Source: Pseudobutyrivibrio xylanivorans DSM 14809 | GTDB taxonomy: Bacteria; Bacillota; Clostridia; Lachnospirales; Lachnospiraceae | Length of the DNA stretch: 41,371 nt | Direction of reading: 5' to 3' | Assembly: GCF_900141825.1 (NCBI RefSeq) | Contig: NZ_FQYQ01000023.1 | Coordinates: 1-41,371, forward strand | Shown: positions 31,685 to 39,932 of the stretch, one piece after another | Layout of the letters: every line of letters begins with the position of its first letter | Numbering within the stretch: the first letter of the stretch is position 1 | The notes under the pieces: generated by a model | The model's input: only the letters and a program-made list of their open reading frames with translations | Databases searched by the model: none | What the model was told of the DNA's origin: nothing | Position numbers and translations under genes: made by a program

Positions 31685-32137
31685 ATGTTAACTATTATAT
31701 TTGGTGATTATAAGGATGCTAATTACATAAGTAATCCTGACATGTTTTTTGATAATACATATGAGGACAAGTGGTTGGAATCAGACTTGGCCAAAGACAT
31801 AGTGAAGGATATAGATAAGTCGGATTTGGAAGGCCCAAATCTTGTGGTTAGTCCTGTATTAGGATCTATTCCTGTTACTAGAATATCTGGAGGTGCGAAG
31901 ACATTAATACAAATAGCCTTTGATAGTGACCATATTTTCAATGCATCAGCTTGTGGAGATAATTGTGCAAAGTGGCTTTTAAAGATTGGTAATGATAAGG
32001 ATATAGTTGTGAGAATGGGGCATGTTATGCATTTTCCGGAGGAATCATTTGATATTAAAATAGCCAATACTGGTGACATTGTACATACACCGTATGAACT
32101 GGTGGAAAAAGTAATAACGGAAGGTTTATTAGATTAA
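31685..32137 (+). CDS. DUF4869 family protein
   Basis: The 150-residue protein from ATG 31685 (MLTIIFGDYKDANYIS) matches the DUF4869 family as I know it from gut Clostridia. Hallmarks are the N-terminal LTIIFGD, NTYEDKW near 24-30, VSPVLGSIPVTRISGGAKTL near 56-75 and FNASACGDNCAKWLL near 86-100. The function is unknown. GGGAG lies about eight bases upstream; the earlier in-frame ATG (31667) and the TTG (31634, inside the hairpin) are less likely starts. The P-loop ATPase gene follows after 26 bases with its own SD, so the pair is likely an operon. Both lie between direct repeats. Confidence 0.85.
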   Translation: MLTIIFGDYKDANYISNPDMFFDNTYEDKWLESDLAKDIVKDIDKSDLEGPNLVVSPVLGSIPVTRISGGAKTLIQIAFDSDHIFNASACGDNCAKWLLKIGNDKDIVVRMGHVMHFPEESFDIKIANTGDIVHTPYELVEKVITEGLLD

Positions 32138-32163
32138 GAGATAACCGTCGGAGGTCTGTTTGA

Positions 32164-33123
32164 ATGGTTGGAAGATATGATATAGAGCTGTATAACAATA
32201 AAGTTCATTATCATTTGAATATTAAAAGGAATATTACGGTTTTGAGAGGAGACAGTGCCTCGGGAAAGTCGGAGTTCATTAGATTGCTGAGCGCCTACAA
32301 CGCAAATCCTGAATCATCGGGTATAACGTTGATAAGCGAAAAGGCTTGTAGCGTGTTGACTGAAGAAAACTGGAAATTATTTATAGAGTCATACAATGAG
32401 CGAATATTTTTTATAGATGAAGGAAATACATTTTTAGCTACAGAGGAATTCGCAAAGGCGGTAAAGAAAGCAGATCATTATTTTGTGATAATCTCCAGAG
32501 AACGTTTGCCGCAGCTGTCATATAGCGTTGAGGAAATATATGGTTTGCGAGAAGGAGATGAAGCTGGTAAATATAGAAATGCTACAAGAATATATAATGA
32601 AATGTATCAGCTTTATAATAATCAATTGGGAAATATTGCGGAGCCCGAGGTTGTTATTACTGAGGATTCGAATTCTGGATGCGAGTTCTTTTGTGAGGTT
32701 TATCCAGATAAATGCATTTCTGCAGGTGGAAAAAGCAATATTCAGGGAAAGATTGTTGGGGCTAAAGAGAATCAAATCTTAACCATAGTTGATGGTGCTG
32801 CGTTTGGGCCTGAGATGCAGGCTTGTATGGAGCTAATAAAAACATCGCCAAAGTCTATTTCGTTGTATGCACCAGAGTCATTTGAGTATTTAATTCTAAA
32901 GTCTGGTCTTATTGAGGTCCCTAAAGATATATTGGAAGAAACATGGAATTATGCCGATAGCAAAGAATTTTGTAGCTGGGAAGAGTATTATACTGCGGAA
33001 TTATCCGATAGAACTAGAAATGGTGTTGGACAGTATTCCAAGAAAAAGTTGAATAAGTATTACATTACTAAGGGGAACTTGGATAAAATCTGTAAATGCT
33101 TGCCTTGGAAGATGGTACCATAG
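32164..33123 (+). CDS. P-loop ATPase partner of DUF4869
   Basis: The 319-residue protein has an N-terminal P-loop domain: Walker A GDSASGKSE at 29-37 and Walker B IFFIDEG at 81-87, followed by a sensor-like ISRERLPQL near 109-117. The C-terminal 170 residues are not recognised (LLIE.. and SWEEYYTAEL helices). I recall such ATPases beside DUF4869 genes in Lachnospiraceae, usually unannotated. A conflict or defence role is possible but unproven. The last three codons (Met-Val-Pro, stop) are encoded by the ATGGTACCATA repeat, so the native C-terminus may have been changed by a recombination event. GGAGG precedes the ATG. Confidence 0.78.
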   Translation: MVGRYDIELYNNKVHYHLNIKRNITVLRGDSASGKSEFIRLLSAYNANPESSGITLISEKACSVLTEENWKLFIESYNERIFFIDEGNTFLATEEFAKAVKKADHYFVIISRERLPQLSYSVEEIYGLREGDEAGKYRNATRIYNEMYQLYNNQLGNIAEPEVVITEDSNSGCEFFCEVYPDKCISAGGKSNIQGKIVGAKENQILTIVDGAAFGPEMQACMELIKTSPKSISLYAPESFEYLILKSGLIEVPKDILEETWNYADSKEFCSWEEYYTAELSDRTRNGVGQYSKKKLNKYYITKGNLDKICKCLPWKMVP

Positions 33124-33183
33124 GAATTTAATAAGGTGTATAATTGAGCTGTGGCATAAGTCACAGCTTGTTTATTTTCTATG
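33112..33183 (+). repeat. Right direct repeat with promoter, hairpin and T-tract, before rubredoxin-flavoprotein
   Basis: ATGGTACCATA (33112-33122) is followed by TATAAT at 33139-33144 in the same 27-base offset as the left copy, then stem AGCTGTG/CACAGCT (33147-33168) and T-rich sequence. It overlaps the stop of the ATPase gene and supplies the probable promoter of the next gene. Confidence 0.68.
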
Positions 33184-33209
33184 TTTACTGAAATGTAGGA
33201 GGGGTTGTT

Positions 33210-33848
33210 ATGGCAGAAATGAATACTAAAGCGATGTATAAGTTATCTTATGGTTTGTTTGTATGTACGGCGGTACGTGATGGTAGAGCTAATGGCTGCA
33301 TCATCAACACAGCTATTCAGGTGGCATCGGAACCAAATCGTATTTCTGTAGCGATTAATAAGGCGAACTTCACTCATGATATGGTAAAGGAGACAGGTGC
33401 TTGCAACATTTCTGTCATCAGCCAGGATGCGACCTTTGATTTGTTTAAGCATTTTGGATTTCAGTCAGGTCGTGATGTAGACAAGTTTGCTGATTATCCA
33501 AAGGAGAATTATCAGCAGGCGGACAATGGGATTCCTTATATTGTGACTGGGACAAATGCGTACTTCTCACTGAAGGTGGTGGAGGCAGTTGATTTGGGTT
33601 CGCATACTTTGTTTATCTGTGAGCCTACATTTATGACTGTACTTTCTGATGTGCCATCGGTGACATATGAGTACTATCAAAATAATATCAAGCCAAAGCC
33701 TGAGGCTGTTGGAACGACGCCTAAGGGGGAGATTGTATGGAGATGTCGCATATGCGGATATGAGTGGGTAGGCGAGGAACTGCCGGATGATTTCATCTGT
33801 CCAATTTGTAAGCATCCGAAGGCGGACTTTGAGAAGGTTGTGAGGTAA
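33210..33848 (+). CDS. Flavin reductase-rubredoxin fusion (high-molecular-weight rubredoxin-like)
   Basis: Residues about 1-160 form a flavin reductase-like FMN-binding barrel (SYGLFVCTAVRDGRANGCIINTAIQV is the typical start). Residues about 170-212 form a rubredoxin domain with CRICGYEW and CPICKHP, the two Cys pairs that bind iron. The fusion resembles Hrb of Moorella, which passes electrons from NAD(P)H to flavodiiron oxygen or NO reductases; no flavodiiron protein is visible here. It is cytoplasmic. A strong GGAGG precedes the ATG, and a promoter-hairpin repeat lies upstream. With sodA it is the second oxygen-defence gene in the window. Confidence 0.94.
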   Translation: MAEMNTKAMYKLSYGLFVCTAVRDGRANGCIINTAIQVASEPNRISVAINKANFTHDMVKETGACNISVISQDATFDLFKHFGFQSGRDVDKFADYPKENYQQADNGIPYIVTGTNAYFSLKVVEAVDLGSHTLFICEPTFMTVLSDVPSVTYEYYQNNIKPKPEAVGTTPKGEIVWRCRICGYEWVGEELPDDFICPICKHPKADFEKVVR

Positions 33849-33902
33849 AGAAACTAGAATTCCTGAGAGGAATGTTTGTATAGGAATATAACTAAAGAAA
33901 AG

Positions 33903-33931
33903 GCGGACGTAAAATATACGTTCGCTTTTTT
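33903..33931 (+). terminator. Intrinsic terminator after rubredoxin-flavoprotein
   Basis: GCGGACGTA pairs with TACGTTCGC (33903-33925, one G-T pair), followed by six Ts. Confidence 0.85.
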
Positions 33932-34001
33932 GATGAAAAAATAATGACTAGACGAGAACGAGAGATTACTGATAAAAAGAAGACCACTCCCTGTTGCATT
34001 A

Positions 34002-34010
34002 TGTTATAAT
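34002..34010 (+). promoter_or_regulatory. Extended -10 promoter of GT2 gene
   Basis: TGTTATAAT carries the TGn extension before TATAAT (34005-34010). The start codon is 41 bases downstream, with AAGG between. Confidence 0.6.
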
Positions 34011-34050
34011 ACATAAAGCTAATTAATAATTATTTGGAAAAGGTTTTTAT

Positions 34051-34989
34051 ATGGACAAGAAATTACTTACAATCGTAGTGCCTTGCTACAACGAGCAGGA
34101 GGCACTGCCACTGTTTTATCAGGCTATAATCGAAATGGAAAAAAATGGGGAGCTTGCTCCTGTTGATTTAGAGTTTGTATTTGTGGATGATGGTTCCAGA
34201 GATAATACACTGGAGGTGTTCCGAGGGCTTTCGGCACAGGATTCGCGAATTCACTATGTTTCATTTTCTAGGAATTTTGGCAAAGAGGCTGGCATCTACG
34301 CAGGCCTTGAGAAATCAACAGGTGATTACGTAGTTATCATGGATGCAGATTTGCAGGATCCACCTGCTATGCTTCCTGAGATGCTTTCATATATCGGCAC
34401 AGGCGAGTACGACTGCGTTGCTACCCGTCGAGTTGATAGAAAAGGTGAGCCACCAATCCGTTCTTGGTTTGCCCGCAAGTTCTATCGCCTTATGAACAAG
34501 ATTTCCAACGCTGACATCGTGGACGGTGCCCGCGACTACCAGATGATGACTCGCAAGGTTGTAGATGCAATCCTTGCTATGAAGGAGTATAATCGTTTTT
34601 CAAAGGGTATATTTGGTTGGGTAGGCTTTAGACGTAAATGGCTTGAGTTTGAAAATGTTGAGCGTGTAGCCGGAGAGACAAAATGGTCTTTCTGGAAGCT
34701 TTTCATTTATGCCATCGATGGCATCGTGGCCTTTTCAACAGCACCACTTATCATGGCATCCATCTTTGGTCTTATCATGTGTCTTGTGGCATTTATCTTC
34801 ATCATTGTCATTATTGTTCGCACAATGATTTTTGGTGATCCTACAAATGGTTGGCCATCAATGGTATGTATTATCCTTTTGGTTTCAGGTATTCAGCTCT
34901 TGTGCATGGGTATCTTGGGTGAGTATCTTGCCAAGACATATCTGGAGACAAAGAATCGTCCAATCTATCTTGTGCAGGAAGAGAAATAA
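34051..34989 (+). CDS. GT2 polyprenyl-phosphate glycosyltransferase (GtrB/DPM1-like)
   Basis: This 312-residue enzyme has a GT-A domain (VVPCYNEQEALP near 9-20, FVDDGSRDNT near 49-58, MDADLQDPP near 99-107) and two C-terminal membrane helices (about 232-258 and 272-295). This is the architecture of GtrB/YkcC-type enzymes that load a sugar onto undecaprenyl phosphate for use by GT-C transferases outside the cell. The GT39-like gene at 23424 could be such a user. A paralogue is at 37555 on the other strand. It has an extended -10 promoter, and the DegT gene follows 35 bases later, probably co-transcribed. The sugar is unknown. Confidence 0.93.
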   Translation: MDKKLLTIVVPCYNEQEALPLFYQAIIEMEKNGELAPVDLEFVFVDDGSRDNTLEVFRGLSAQDSRIHYVSFSRNFGKEAGIYAGLEKSTGDYVVIMDADLQDPPAMLPEMLSYIGTGEYDCVATRRVDRKGEPPIRSWFARKFYRLMNKISNADIVDGARDYQMMTRKVVDAILAMKEYNRFSKGIFGWVGFRRKWLEFENVERVAGETKWSFWKLFIYAIDGIVAFSTAPLIMASIFGLIMCLVAFIFIIVIIVRTMIFGDPTNGWPSMVCIILLVSGIQLLCMGILGEYLAKTYLETKNRPIYLVQEEK

Positions 34990-35024
34990 ATAGCTATTAA
35001 ATTTTTATATAGAGGTAAATTCAA

Positions 35025-36323
35025 ATGTATACAAAGAATTTTGAGAAGTTTGAAGAGCGAGTTTTCCTTGCTACTCCAACAATGCATGGCGAGGAGCTAA
35101 AATACATTCAGGAGGCATATGACACCAACTGGATGACTACAGCGGGAACAAACATCACTGAGGTTGAGAAGCTTTGCGCTGAGAAGGTAGGCGTGAAATA
35201 CGCAGTTGGTCTTTCAGCAGGTACAGCATCACTTCATCTTTCAATGAAGCTTGCGGGTATCGAGGCATATGGTATGCCTGAGGTTGGCCATGGTTGTCTC
35301 GAGGGACACAAGGTTTTCTGTACAGATATGACTTTCGATGCCACAGTTAATCCTGTAGTTTACGAGGGCGGCATCCCAGTTTTCATCGATACTGAGGATG
35401 ACACTTGGAACATGGATCCAGTGGCTTTAAAGAAGGCATTTGAGATTTATCCAGAGGTAAAGGTAGTTGTTTGTGCACACCTTTATGGTACTCCTGGAAA
35501 GATAGATGAGATTGGTGCGATTGTTAAGGAACACGGTGCTATTCTTATCGAAGATGCAGCTGAGTCCTTCGGTGCTACATACAAGGGTGCCCAGACTGGT
35601 ACTTTCGGTAGCTACAACACTATTTCATTTAACGGTAATAAAATAATCACTGGTTCTTCAGGTGGTTGCTTCCTTACAAATTCTAAGGAGGCAGCAGAGA
35701 AGGTTCGCAAGTGGTCTACACAGGCCCGCGAGGCAGCTGCTTGGTATCAGCACGAGGAGCTTGGTTATAACTATAGAATGAGCAATGTAATCGCTGGTGT
35801 TATCCGCGGTCAGCTCCCATATCTTGAGGAGCACATCGCTCAGAAGAAGGCGATTTACGAGAGATATAAGGAAGGCTTCAAGGGCTTACCAGTTCAGATG
35901 AATCCAATGGATCTTGAAAACTCTGAGCCAAACTACTGGCTATCATGTCTCATTATTGATAAAGATGCTATGTGCCCACAGGTTCGTGGTGAGCACGAGG
36001 CTCTTTTCACACCAGAGCACGGCAAGAGCTGTCCAACAGAGATCCTTCAGGCAATCGCAAGCATCAACGGCGAAGGTCGTCCAATCTGGAAGCCAATGCA
36101 CATGCAGCCTATCTACCGTCTCAATCCATTCATCACACGCGAGGGTAATGGACGTGCGGTTACAAACGCATACATCGCAGGCGGCGTAATGGGTGCTGAT
36201 GGCAAGCTTCTCGACAGAGGTGTGGACATCTTTGAGAGAGGTCTTTGCCTCCCATCTGATAATAAGATGACACCTGAGCAGCAGGATAGAATCATTGAAG
36301 TTGTTAGAGCTTGTTTTGAATAA
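35025..36323 (+). CDS. PLP-dependent sugar aminotransferase (DegT/DnrJ/EryC1/StrS)
   Basis: The 432-residue protein shows the DegT fold: TPTMHGEELKYIQEAYDTNWMTTAG near the start (substrate and dimer contacts), LSAGTASLHL near 64-73, EDAAESFGATYKG near 177-189 with the PLP-ring Asp, and SFNGNKIITGSSGG near 204-217 containing the PLP lysine. Such enzymes aminate UDP-4-keto-6-deoxy sugars, as PglE does in bacillosamine synthesis. The dehydratase at 20641 can supply its substrate. It is longer than the usual 370-390 residues, with inserts near 90 (MPEVGHGCLEGHKV) and 318-345. A strong terminator follows. Confidence 0.92.
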   Translation: MYTKNFEKFEERVFLATPTMHGEELKYIQEAYDTNWMTTAGTNITEVEKLCAEKVGVKYAVGLSAGTASLHLSMKLAGIEAYGMPEVGHGCLEGHKVFCTDMTFDATVNPVVYEGGIPVFIDTEDDTWNMDPVALKKAFEIYPEVKVVVCAHLYGTPGKIDEIGAIVKEHGAILIEDAAESFGATYKGAQTGTFGSYNTISFNGNKIITGSSGGCFLTNSKEAAEKVRKWSTQAREAAAWYQHEELGYNYRMSNVIAGVIRGQLPYLEEHIAQKKAIYERYKEGFKGLPVQMNPMDLENSEPNYWLSCLIIDKDAMCPQVRGEHEALFTPEHGKSCPTEILQAIASINGEGRPIWKPMHMQPIYRLNPFITREGNGRAVTNAYIAGGVMGADGKLLDRGVDIFERGLCLPSDNKMTPEQQDRIIEVVRACFE

Positions 36324-36336
36324 TGTGTTAATAGAG

Positions 36337-36364
36337 GGTATCACCATAGGGTGATACCTTTTTT
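36337..36364 (+). terminator. Intrinsic terminator after DegT gene
   Basis: GGTATCACC and GGTGATACC (36337-36358) form a perfect 9-bp stem, followed by six Ts. Confidence 0.9.
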
Positions 36365-36381
36365 GATTAATAATTTAAAAG

Positions 36382-36390
36382 TGTTATAAT
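36382..36390 (+). promoter_or_regulatory. Extended -10 promoter of secreted protein
   Basis: TGTTATAAT carries the TGn extension (TATAAT 36385-36390); AGGAGG at about 36417 and ATG 36427 follow. Confidence 0.6.
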
Positions 36391-36426
36391 CAAGTAGTAG
36401 TATTTGTAAGCCTAAAAGGAGGATTT

Positions 36427-37041
36427 ATGAAGAAATATATTAATAAGATTTTAGCAGGTTCTTTGTTTCTGTCTTTAGCATGTGTTGCATTCATAGCTCA
36501 CCCAGTTACCGCTGAGGCTAAGGTTTATAACTATGACATCACTGAGGAGAATTTTCCTGCAGCAGATTATGCTGCCCGCTATTCTGATGTGAAAGCAGCA
36601 TATGGCGATGACGCAGCTGCCCTCTATAACCACTACAAATTCTTCGGAGTAGAAGAAGGCCGCATCGTGAAGATTACAAAGGATGTGCTTGTATCTCAGG
36701 CAAATGCTGAGTCAGACGTTGTTGCATATAAGATTTTCGCGCTGGATGTGCTGGACACTATTGTTACAGACGATATGTCAGACGCCCAGAAGGTGAAGGC
36801 TGTAGAGTCTTGGATGAAGACCAACATCACCTACGGCTCATGCGGCGACACCCGCAGCTACCACATCACTGGCCCTATGACAAATCAGCCTACATTAGAT
36901 GAAGGCTACGCTGAGACTTTCGAGTTCTTCATGGATGCACTGGGAATTCAGGCCATCACAAATAGTGATTTGAAGACTAACAAAGTGGAAGTTGATGGCG
37001 TTTGGTATGATGTGAATATACCTGGTGGGGTATTGTATTAG
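36427..37041 (+). CDS. Secreted protein: YSDV repeat plus degenerate transglutaminase-like domain
   Basis: A signal peptide covers about 1-31 (MKKYINKILAGSLFLSLACVAF..AEA). Residues 41-76 hold one unit of the same repeat seen in 22667-23200: FPAADYAARYSDVKAAYG then LYNHYKFFGVEEGR. From about 115 the chain resembles a transglutaminase-like (cysteine protease fold) domain: QKVKAVESWMKTNITYG, DEGYAETFEFFMDALGI and VDGVWYDVN. The expected catalytic Cys before GYA is replaced (LDEGYA), and no His follows in the usual HAWN place, so it is probably non-catalytic. AGGAGG precedes the ATG. No cell-wall anchor motif is visible. Confidence 0.82.
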   Translation: MKKYINKILAGSLFLSLACVAFIAHPVTAEAKVYNYDITEENFPAADYAARYSDVKAAYGDDAAALYNHYKFFGVEEGRIVKITKDVLVSQANAESDVVAYKIFALDVLDTIVTDDMSDAQKVKAVESWMKTNITYGSCGDTRSYHITGPMTNQPTLDEGYAETFEFFMDALGIQAITNSDLKTNKVEVDGVWYDVNIPGGVLY

Positions 37042-37097
37042 GATATTGAATTTGGGGTGGTAATGCCCCCAGGTTGAGATATTGATTTTGAATTAGA

Positions 37098-37132
37098 AAA
37101 GCCTGTGGCTGGCGCCACAGGCTTTAGTTTTT
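37098..37132. terminator. Bidirectional terminator between convergent genes
   Basis: AAAGCCTGTGGC and GCCACAGGCTTT form a long stem (37098-37125), with A/T-rich tails on both sides. It serves the secreted-protein gene and the convergent 133-residue gene. Confidence 0.88.
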
Positions 37133-37532
37133 ATTTGAACAGTCCAAGGATTTTTCCTAGGAACCCTTCATCCTTCTTCTTTTTGCTGAAATCTATTTTT
37201 GAATACTTTGACAGCACATCTGCCTCCGCATCCATTTTCTCTTTGAAAACGGACATCCAAACAACATCTTCATCCTTGCCTTGAAAATGTTCGAAAGCAA
37301 CTTTTCCATCTTTTAAAGAATTGAATCTGGCCTGTAGATGCTGTAATCGCTTGAAGGTGTCATCCCACTCAGGAATATGCTCTCTGGCTTCAGTGTAGCA
37401 CTCCTTCATCTTAGCCATGTATTTTGCCACGCCACCTTCCTCAAGCTTAAACTTCTGAGCAAGCATGTCATCGAAAAGAATGTAAGCATCGTAAAATCGT
37501 TCATTAACTATTCTGTTTTTTGTACTAAGCAT
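37131..37532 (-). CDS. Small conserved-looking cytoplasmic protein, 133 aa
   Basis: A soluble, charged, mostly helical protein with no signal peptide or membrane helix. Notable segments are RFYDAYILFDDMLAQKFKLE near 12-31 and the aromatic-rich DDTFKRLQHLQARF near 57-70. The tail is basic and amphipathic (KKKKDEGFLGKILGLFK) and could touch the membrane. I do not assign a family with confidence; similar small proteins occur in Lachnospiraceae. GGTGGGG precedes the ATG. It lies 22 bases downstream of the GT2 gene on the same strand, so it is probably its operon partner and may be an accessory factor. Confidence 0.75.
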   Translation of the reverse strand: MLSTKNRIVNERFYDAYILFDDMLAQKFKLEEGGVAKYMAKMKECYTEAREHIPEWDDTFKRLQHLQARFNSLKDGKVAFEHFQGKDEDVVWMSVFKEKMDAEADVLSKYSKIDFSKKKKDEGFLGKILGLFK

Positions 37533-37554
37533 AACTCAACCCCACCTATGTAAA

Positions 37555-38517
37555 TTACTTAAGTTCTTCCCCGTCTTTTGTAATTATACTATCAACTATG
37601 TATATTGGTCTATTCTTAACTTCTGCAAAAATTATTGCCAAATATTCGGATATAAATCCTAAAATTATGAACAGTACTCCGAACATGAAGCACAGAACGA
37701 CGATAAGTGTTGAATAACCGTTAGGCGCTGTGCCAAGGAAATACTGAACAATCGAATAGATTATCAAAATGAATGCAAGGAGCAGCGAAAATACTCCGGC
37801 GTAAATTCCCATCTTCAACGGCACATCTGAGAAATTGCAGATGGCGTTAAGTGAAAGCTTTACGAGAGCACGTAAATTGTAATTGCTCTCGCCGGCCACT
37901 CTGGCGCTTGCCTCGAATTCTAATGTAGTCTTTTTGAAGCCTACATTCTGCACATAGCCTCTGAGGAATCTTACACGCTCGCGGTAATCCCGCTTAAGTA
38001 TCAATGCCACGCGGCGTGAAATCGCAAAGAAATCCGAAGAGTTATTCTCGAACTTAGTCTTTCCTGATAATGCATTCATCACCTTATAGAAAGCAACAGA
38101 TGTGATTCTCTTGAAGATTCCTGCGTCAGCTCTTGCTGTACGAATCATGGAAACAACGTCATATCCCTCATCAAATTTCTCAATGATAGCTGGAATAGAT
38201 TCTGGTGGATGCTGAAGATCTGCATCCATGCAAACCACGCCATCGCCAGTGGAATAATCGATTCCTGCAATCATGGCAGCCTCATGTCCACGGTTCGCAG
38301 CGAAATTTACAACTGCCACCTTTTCATCCTGACTTGCAAACTCCTTTAGCAAATCAAGGCTTCCATCTCGGCTACCATCATTTACAAAAATCAATTCATA
38401 ATCCCAGCCTGTGCGCTGAGAAGTCTCTTTAAGAATAGGAGTAGTGTGCTCATAAAACTGTCTGAGCCCAAGCTCCTCGTTATATACCGATACTACTACT
38501 GAAAGTTTTTTAGTCAT
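37555..38517 (-). CDS. GT2 polyprenyl-phosphate glycosyltransferase (GtrB/DPM1-like), second copy
   Basis: A 320-residue GT-A enzyme with VVSVYNEELGL near 8-18, FVNDGSRDGS near 44-53, MDADLQHPP near 97-105 and two C-terminal helices (about 232-258 and 268-292), as in GtrB. It has the same architecture as 34051 but diverged sequence (NFAANRGHEAAMIAG versus SFSRNFGKEAGIYAG), so donor sugar or partner may differ. It probably makes an undecaprenyl-phosphate sugar in the cytoplasmic leaflet. It is divergent from capF, with about 190 bases between start codons, and is followed by the small 133-residue gene. Confidence 0.93.
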   Translation of the reverse strand: MTKKLSVVVSVYNEELGLRQFYEHTTPILKETSQRTGWDYELIFVNDGSRDGSLDLLKEFASQDEKVAVVNFAANRGHEAAMIAGIDYSTGDGVVCMDADLQHPPESIPAIIEKFDEGYDVVSMIRTARADAGIFKRITSVAFYKVMNALSGKTKFENNSSDFFAISRRVALILKRDYRERVRFLRGYVQNVGFKKTTLEFEASARVAGESNYNLRALVKLSLNAICNFSDVPLKMGIYAGVFSLLLAFILIIYSIVQYFLGTAPNGYSTLIVVLCFMFGVLFIILGFISEYLAIIFAEVKNRPIYIVDSIITKDGEELK

Positions 38518-38651
38518 GATATTTGGTTTCGTCCCTTTAAATTTTATATTGTTTCCGCCAAAAGCTAAACATAAGCTATTATAACATTTTTAAAAGCTTT
38601 TCCTCAAGATTTGCTACACCATGTGCACCTCTTTTGTTATTCCAACTAGTG

Positions 38652-38660
38652 TGGTATAAT
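38652..38660 (+). promoter_or_regulatory. Extended -10 promoter of capF operon
   Basis: TGGTATAAT has the TGn extension (TATAAT 38655-38660). Transcription would begin near 38667. The leader of about 44 bases ends in AGGAG before the TTG start. Confidence 0.65.
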
Positions 38661-38710
38661 TTACAAGATTATGGGTGCCTAGGCACTTTTGGAAAATAGG
38701 AGAGACTATT

Positions 38711-39931
38711 TTGAAAATTCTGGTTACCGGTGCAGCCGGTTTTGTTGGAAAAAATCTTGTGGAAACATTGAAGTGTGCTTCAGATGGAAGAGACAAGTTT
38801 CACGCTTTTGGCGAAGAGCTTACCATCTTTGAGTACGACAGGGGTTCCACTCCTGAGGAATTAGACCGCTACTGCAGCGATTGCGATTTTGTTTTCAATC
38901 TGGCAGGGGTCAATCGTCCTAAAGACAATAGCGAATTTATGGAAGGGAACTTCGGATTTGCCAGCACCCTTCTCGATACATTAAAAAAGCATAATAATAC
39001 CTGCCCGGTGATGCTTTCATCATCTATTCAGGCAACACTTTTGGGTCGTTATGCAGGTAGTGATTACGGCGCAAGTAAGCTGGCTGGAGAGGAGCTGTTC
39101 TTTAAATACAGCTACGAGACAGGGGCAAAGGTTTTGGTTTACCGCTTCCCAAATCTTTTTGGAAAATGGTGCAGACCAAATTACAATTCCGCTGTGGCTA
39201 CATTCTGTAATAACAAGGCAAACGGCTTGGAGATTACAGTGAACGACCCATCCACAGAACTGACGCTTGTTTATATCGATGATTTGGTAAATGAGATGTT
39301 TGATGCCCTTCAGGGAAATGAACACCGCTGTGATTATGATGAGGAAGGCAATGTGGTTCCTGATACAGCTGGAAAGTATGCTTATGTTCCAGTGACACAC
39401 ACAGTCACGCTTGGTGAGATTGTGGAGCTGCTCGATAGCTTCGTGGAGCAGCCAGACACACTTATGATGCCAGCCATTCCAAATGGCAGCTTTGCAAAGA
39501 AGCTTTACAGCACATATCTTAGCTACCTGCCAAAGGATAAGGCGATTATTGATTTGAAAATGAACTGCGACCAGCGAGGAAGCTTCACAGAGCTTCTTAA
39601 GACTCCAGACCATGGCCAGTTCTCTGTTAATATCAGCAAGCCTGGTATCACAAAGGGTCAGCATTGGCATCACACCAAATGGGAATTCTTCATCGTGGTT
39701 TCAGGCCATGGAAAGATTCAGCAGCGTCGTGTTGGAGTTGATGAAAATGGTCAGCCATTCCCAATAATTGAGTACGAGGTGAGCGGCAAAAAGATTCAGG
39801 CTGTTCACATGCTCCCAGGCTACACACACAACATCATCAATCTTTCTGAGACAGAGGATTTGGTGACACTGATGTGGGCTAACGAATTATTGGAGCAGGA
39901 TAGACCAGATACATATTTTGAAGAGGTATAA
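38711..39931 (+). CDS. capF: CapF/FnlB/WbjC-like NAD(P)-dependent reductase with C-terminal cupin domain
   Basis: About 406 residues from a TTG start at 38711 (KILVTGAAGFVGKNL), seven bases after AGGAG; the GTG 36 bases earlier lacks a site. The N-terminal SDR domain (to about 285) binds NAD(P) through GAAGFVG. The C-terminal cupin (about 290-405) has QRGSFTELLK, QHWHHTKWEFFIV with the metal-binding His/Glu set and PGYTHNIINLS. CapF epimerises and reduces the CapE product on the way to UDP-L-FucNAc. It is the first gene of the capF-capG-capE operon, behind an extended -10 promoter; the next gene starts one base after the stop. Confidence 0.93.
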   Translation: MKILVTGAAGFVGKNLVETLKCASDGRDKFHAFGEELTIFEYDRGSTPEELDRYCSDCDFVFNLAGVNRPKDNSEFMEGNFGFASTLLDTLKKHNNTCPVMLSSSIQATLLGRYAGSDYGASKLAGEELFFKYSYETGAKVLVYRFPNLFGKWCRPNYNSAVATFCNNKANGLEITVNDPSTELTLVYIDDLVNEMFDALQGNEHRCDYDEEGNVVPDTAGKYAYVPVTHTVTLGEIVELLDSFVEQPDTLMMPAIPNGSFAKKLYSTYLSYLPKDKAIIDLKMNCDQRGSFTELLKTPDHGQFSVNISKPGITKGQHWHHTKWEFFIVVSGHGKIQQRRVGVDENGQPFPIIEYEVSGKKIQAVHMLPGYTHNIINLSETEDLVTLMWANELLEQDRPDTYFEEV

Positions 39932-39932
39932 A

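Noticed and set aside
39020-39673. 217-codon minus-strand frame inside capF
   Set aside because: Antisense to a well-supported enzyme; a shadow of its codon pattern with no signal of its own.
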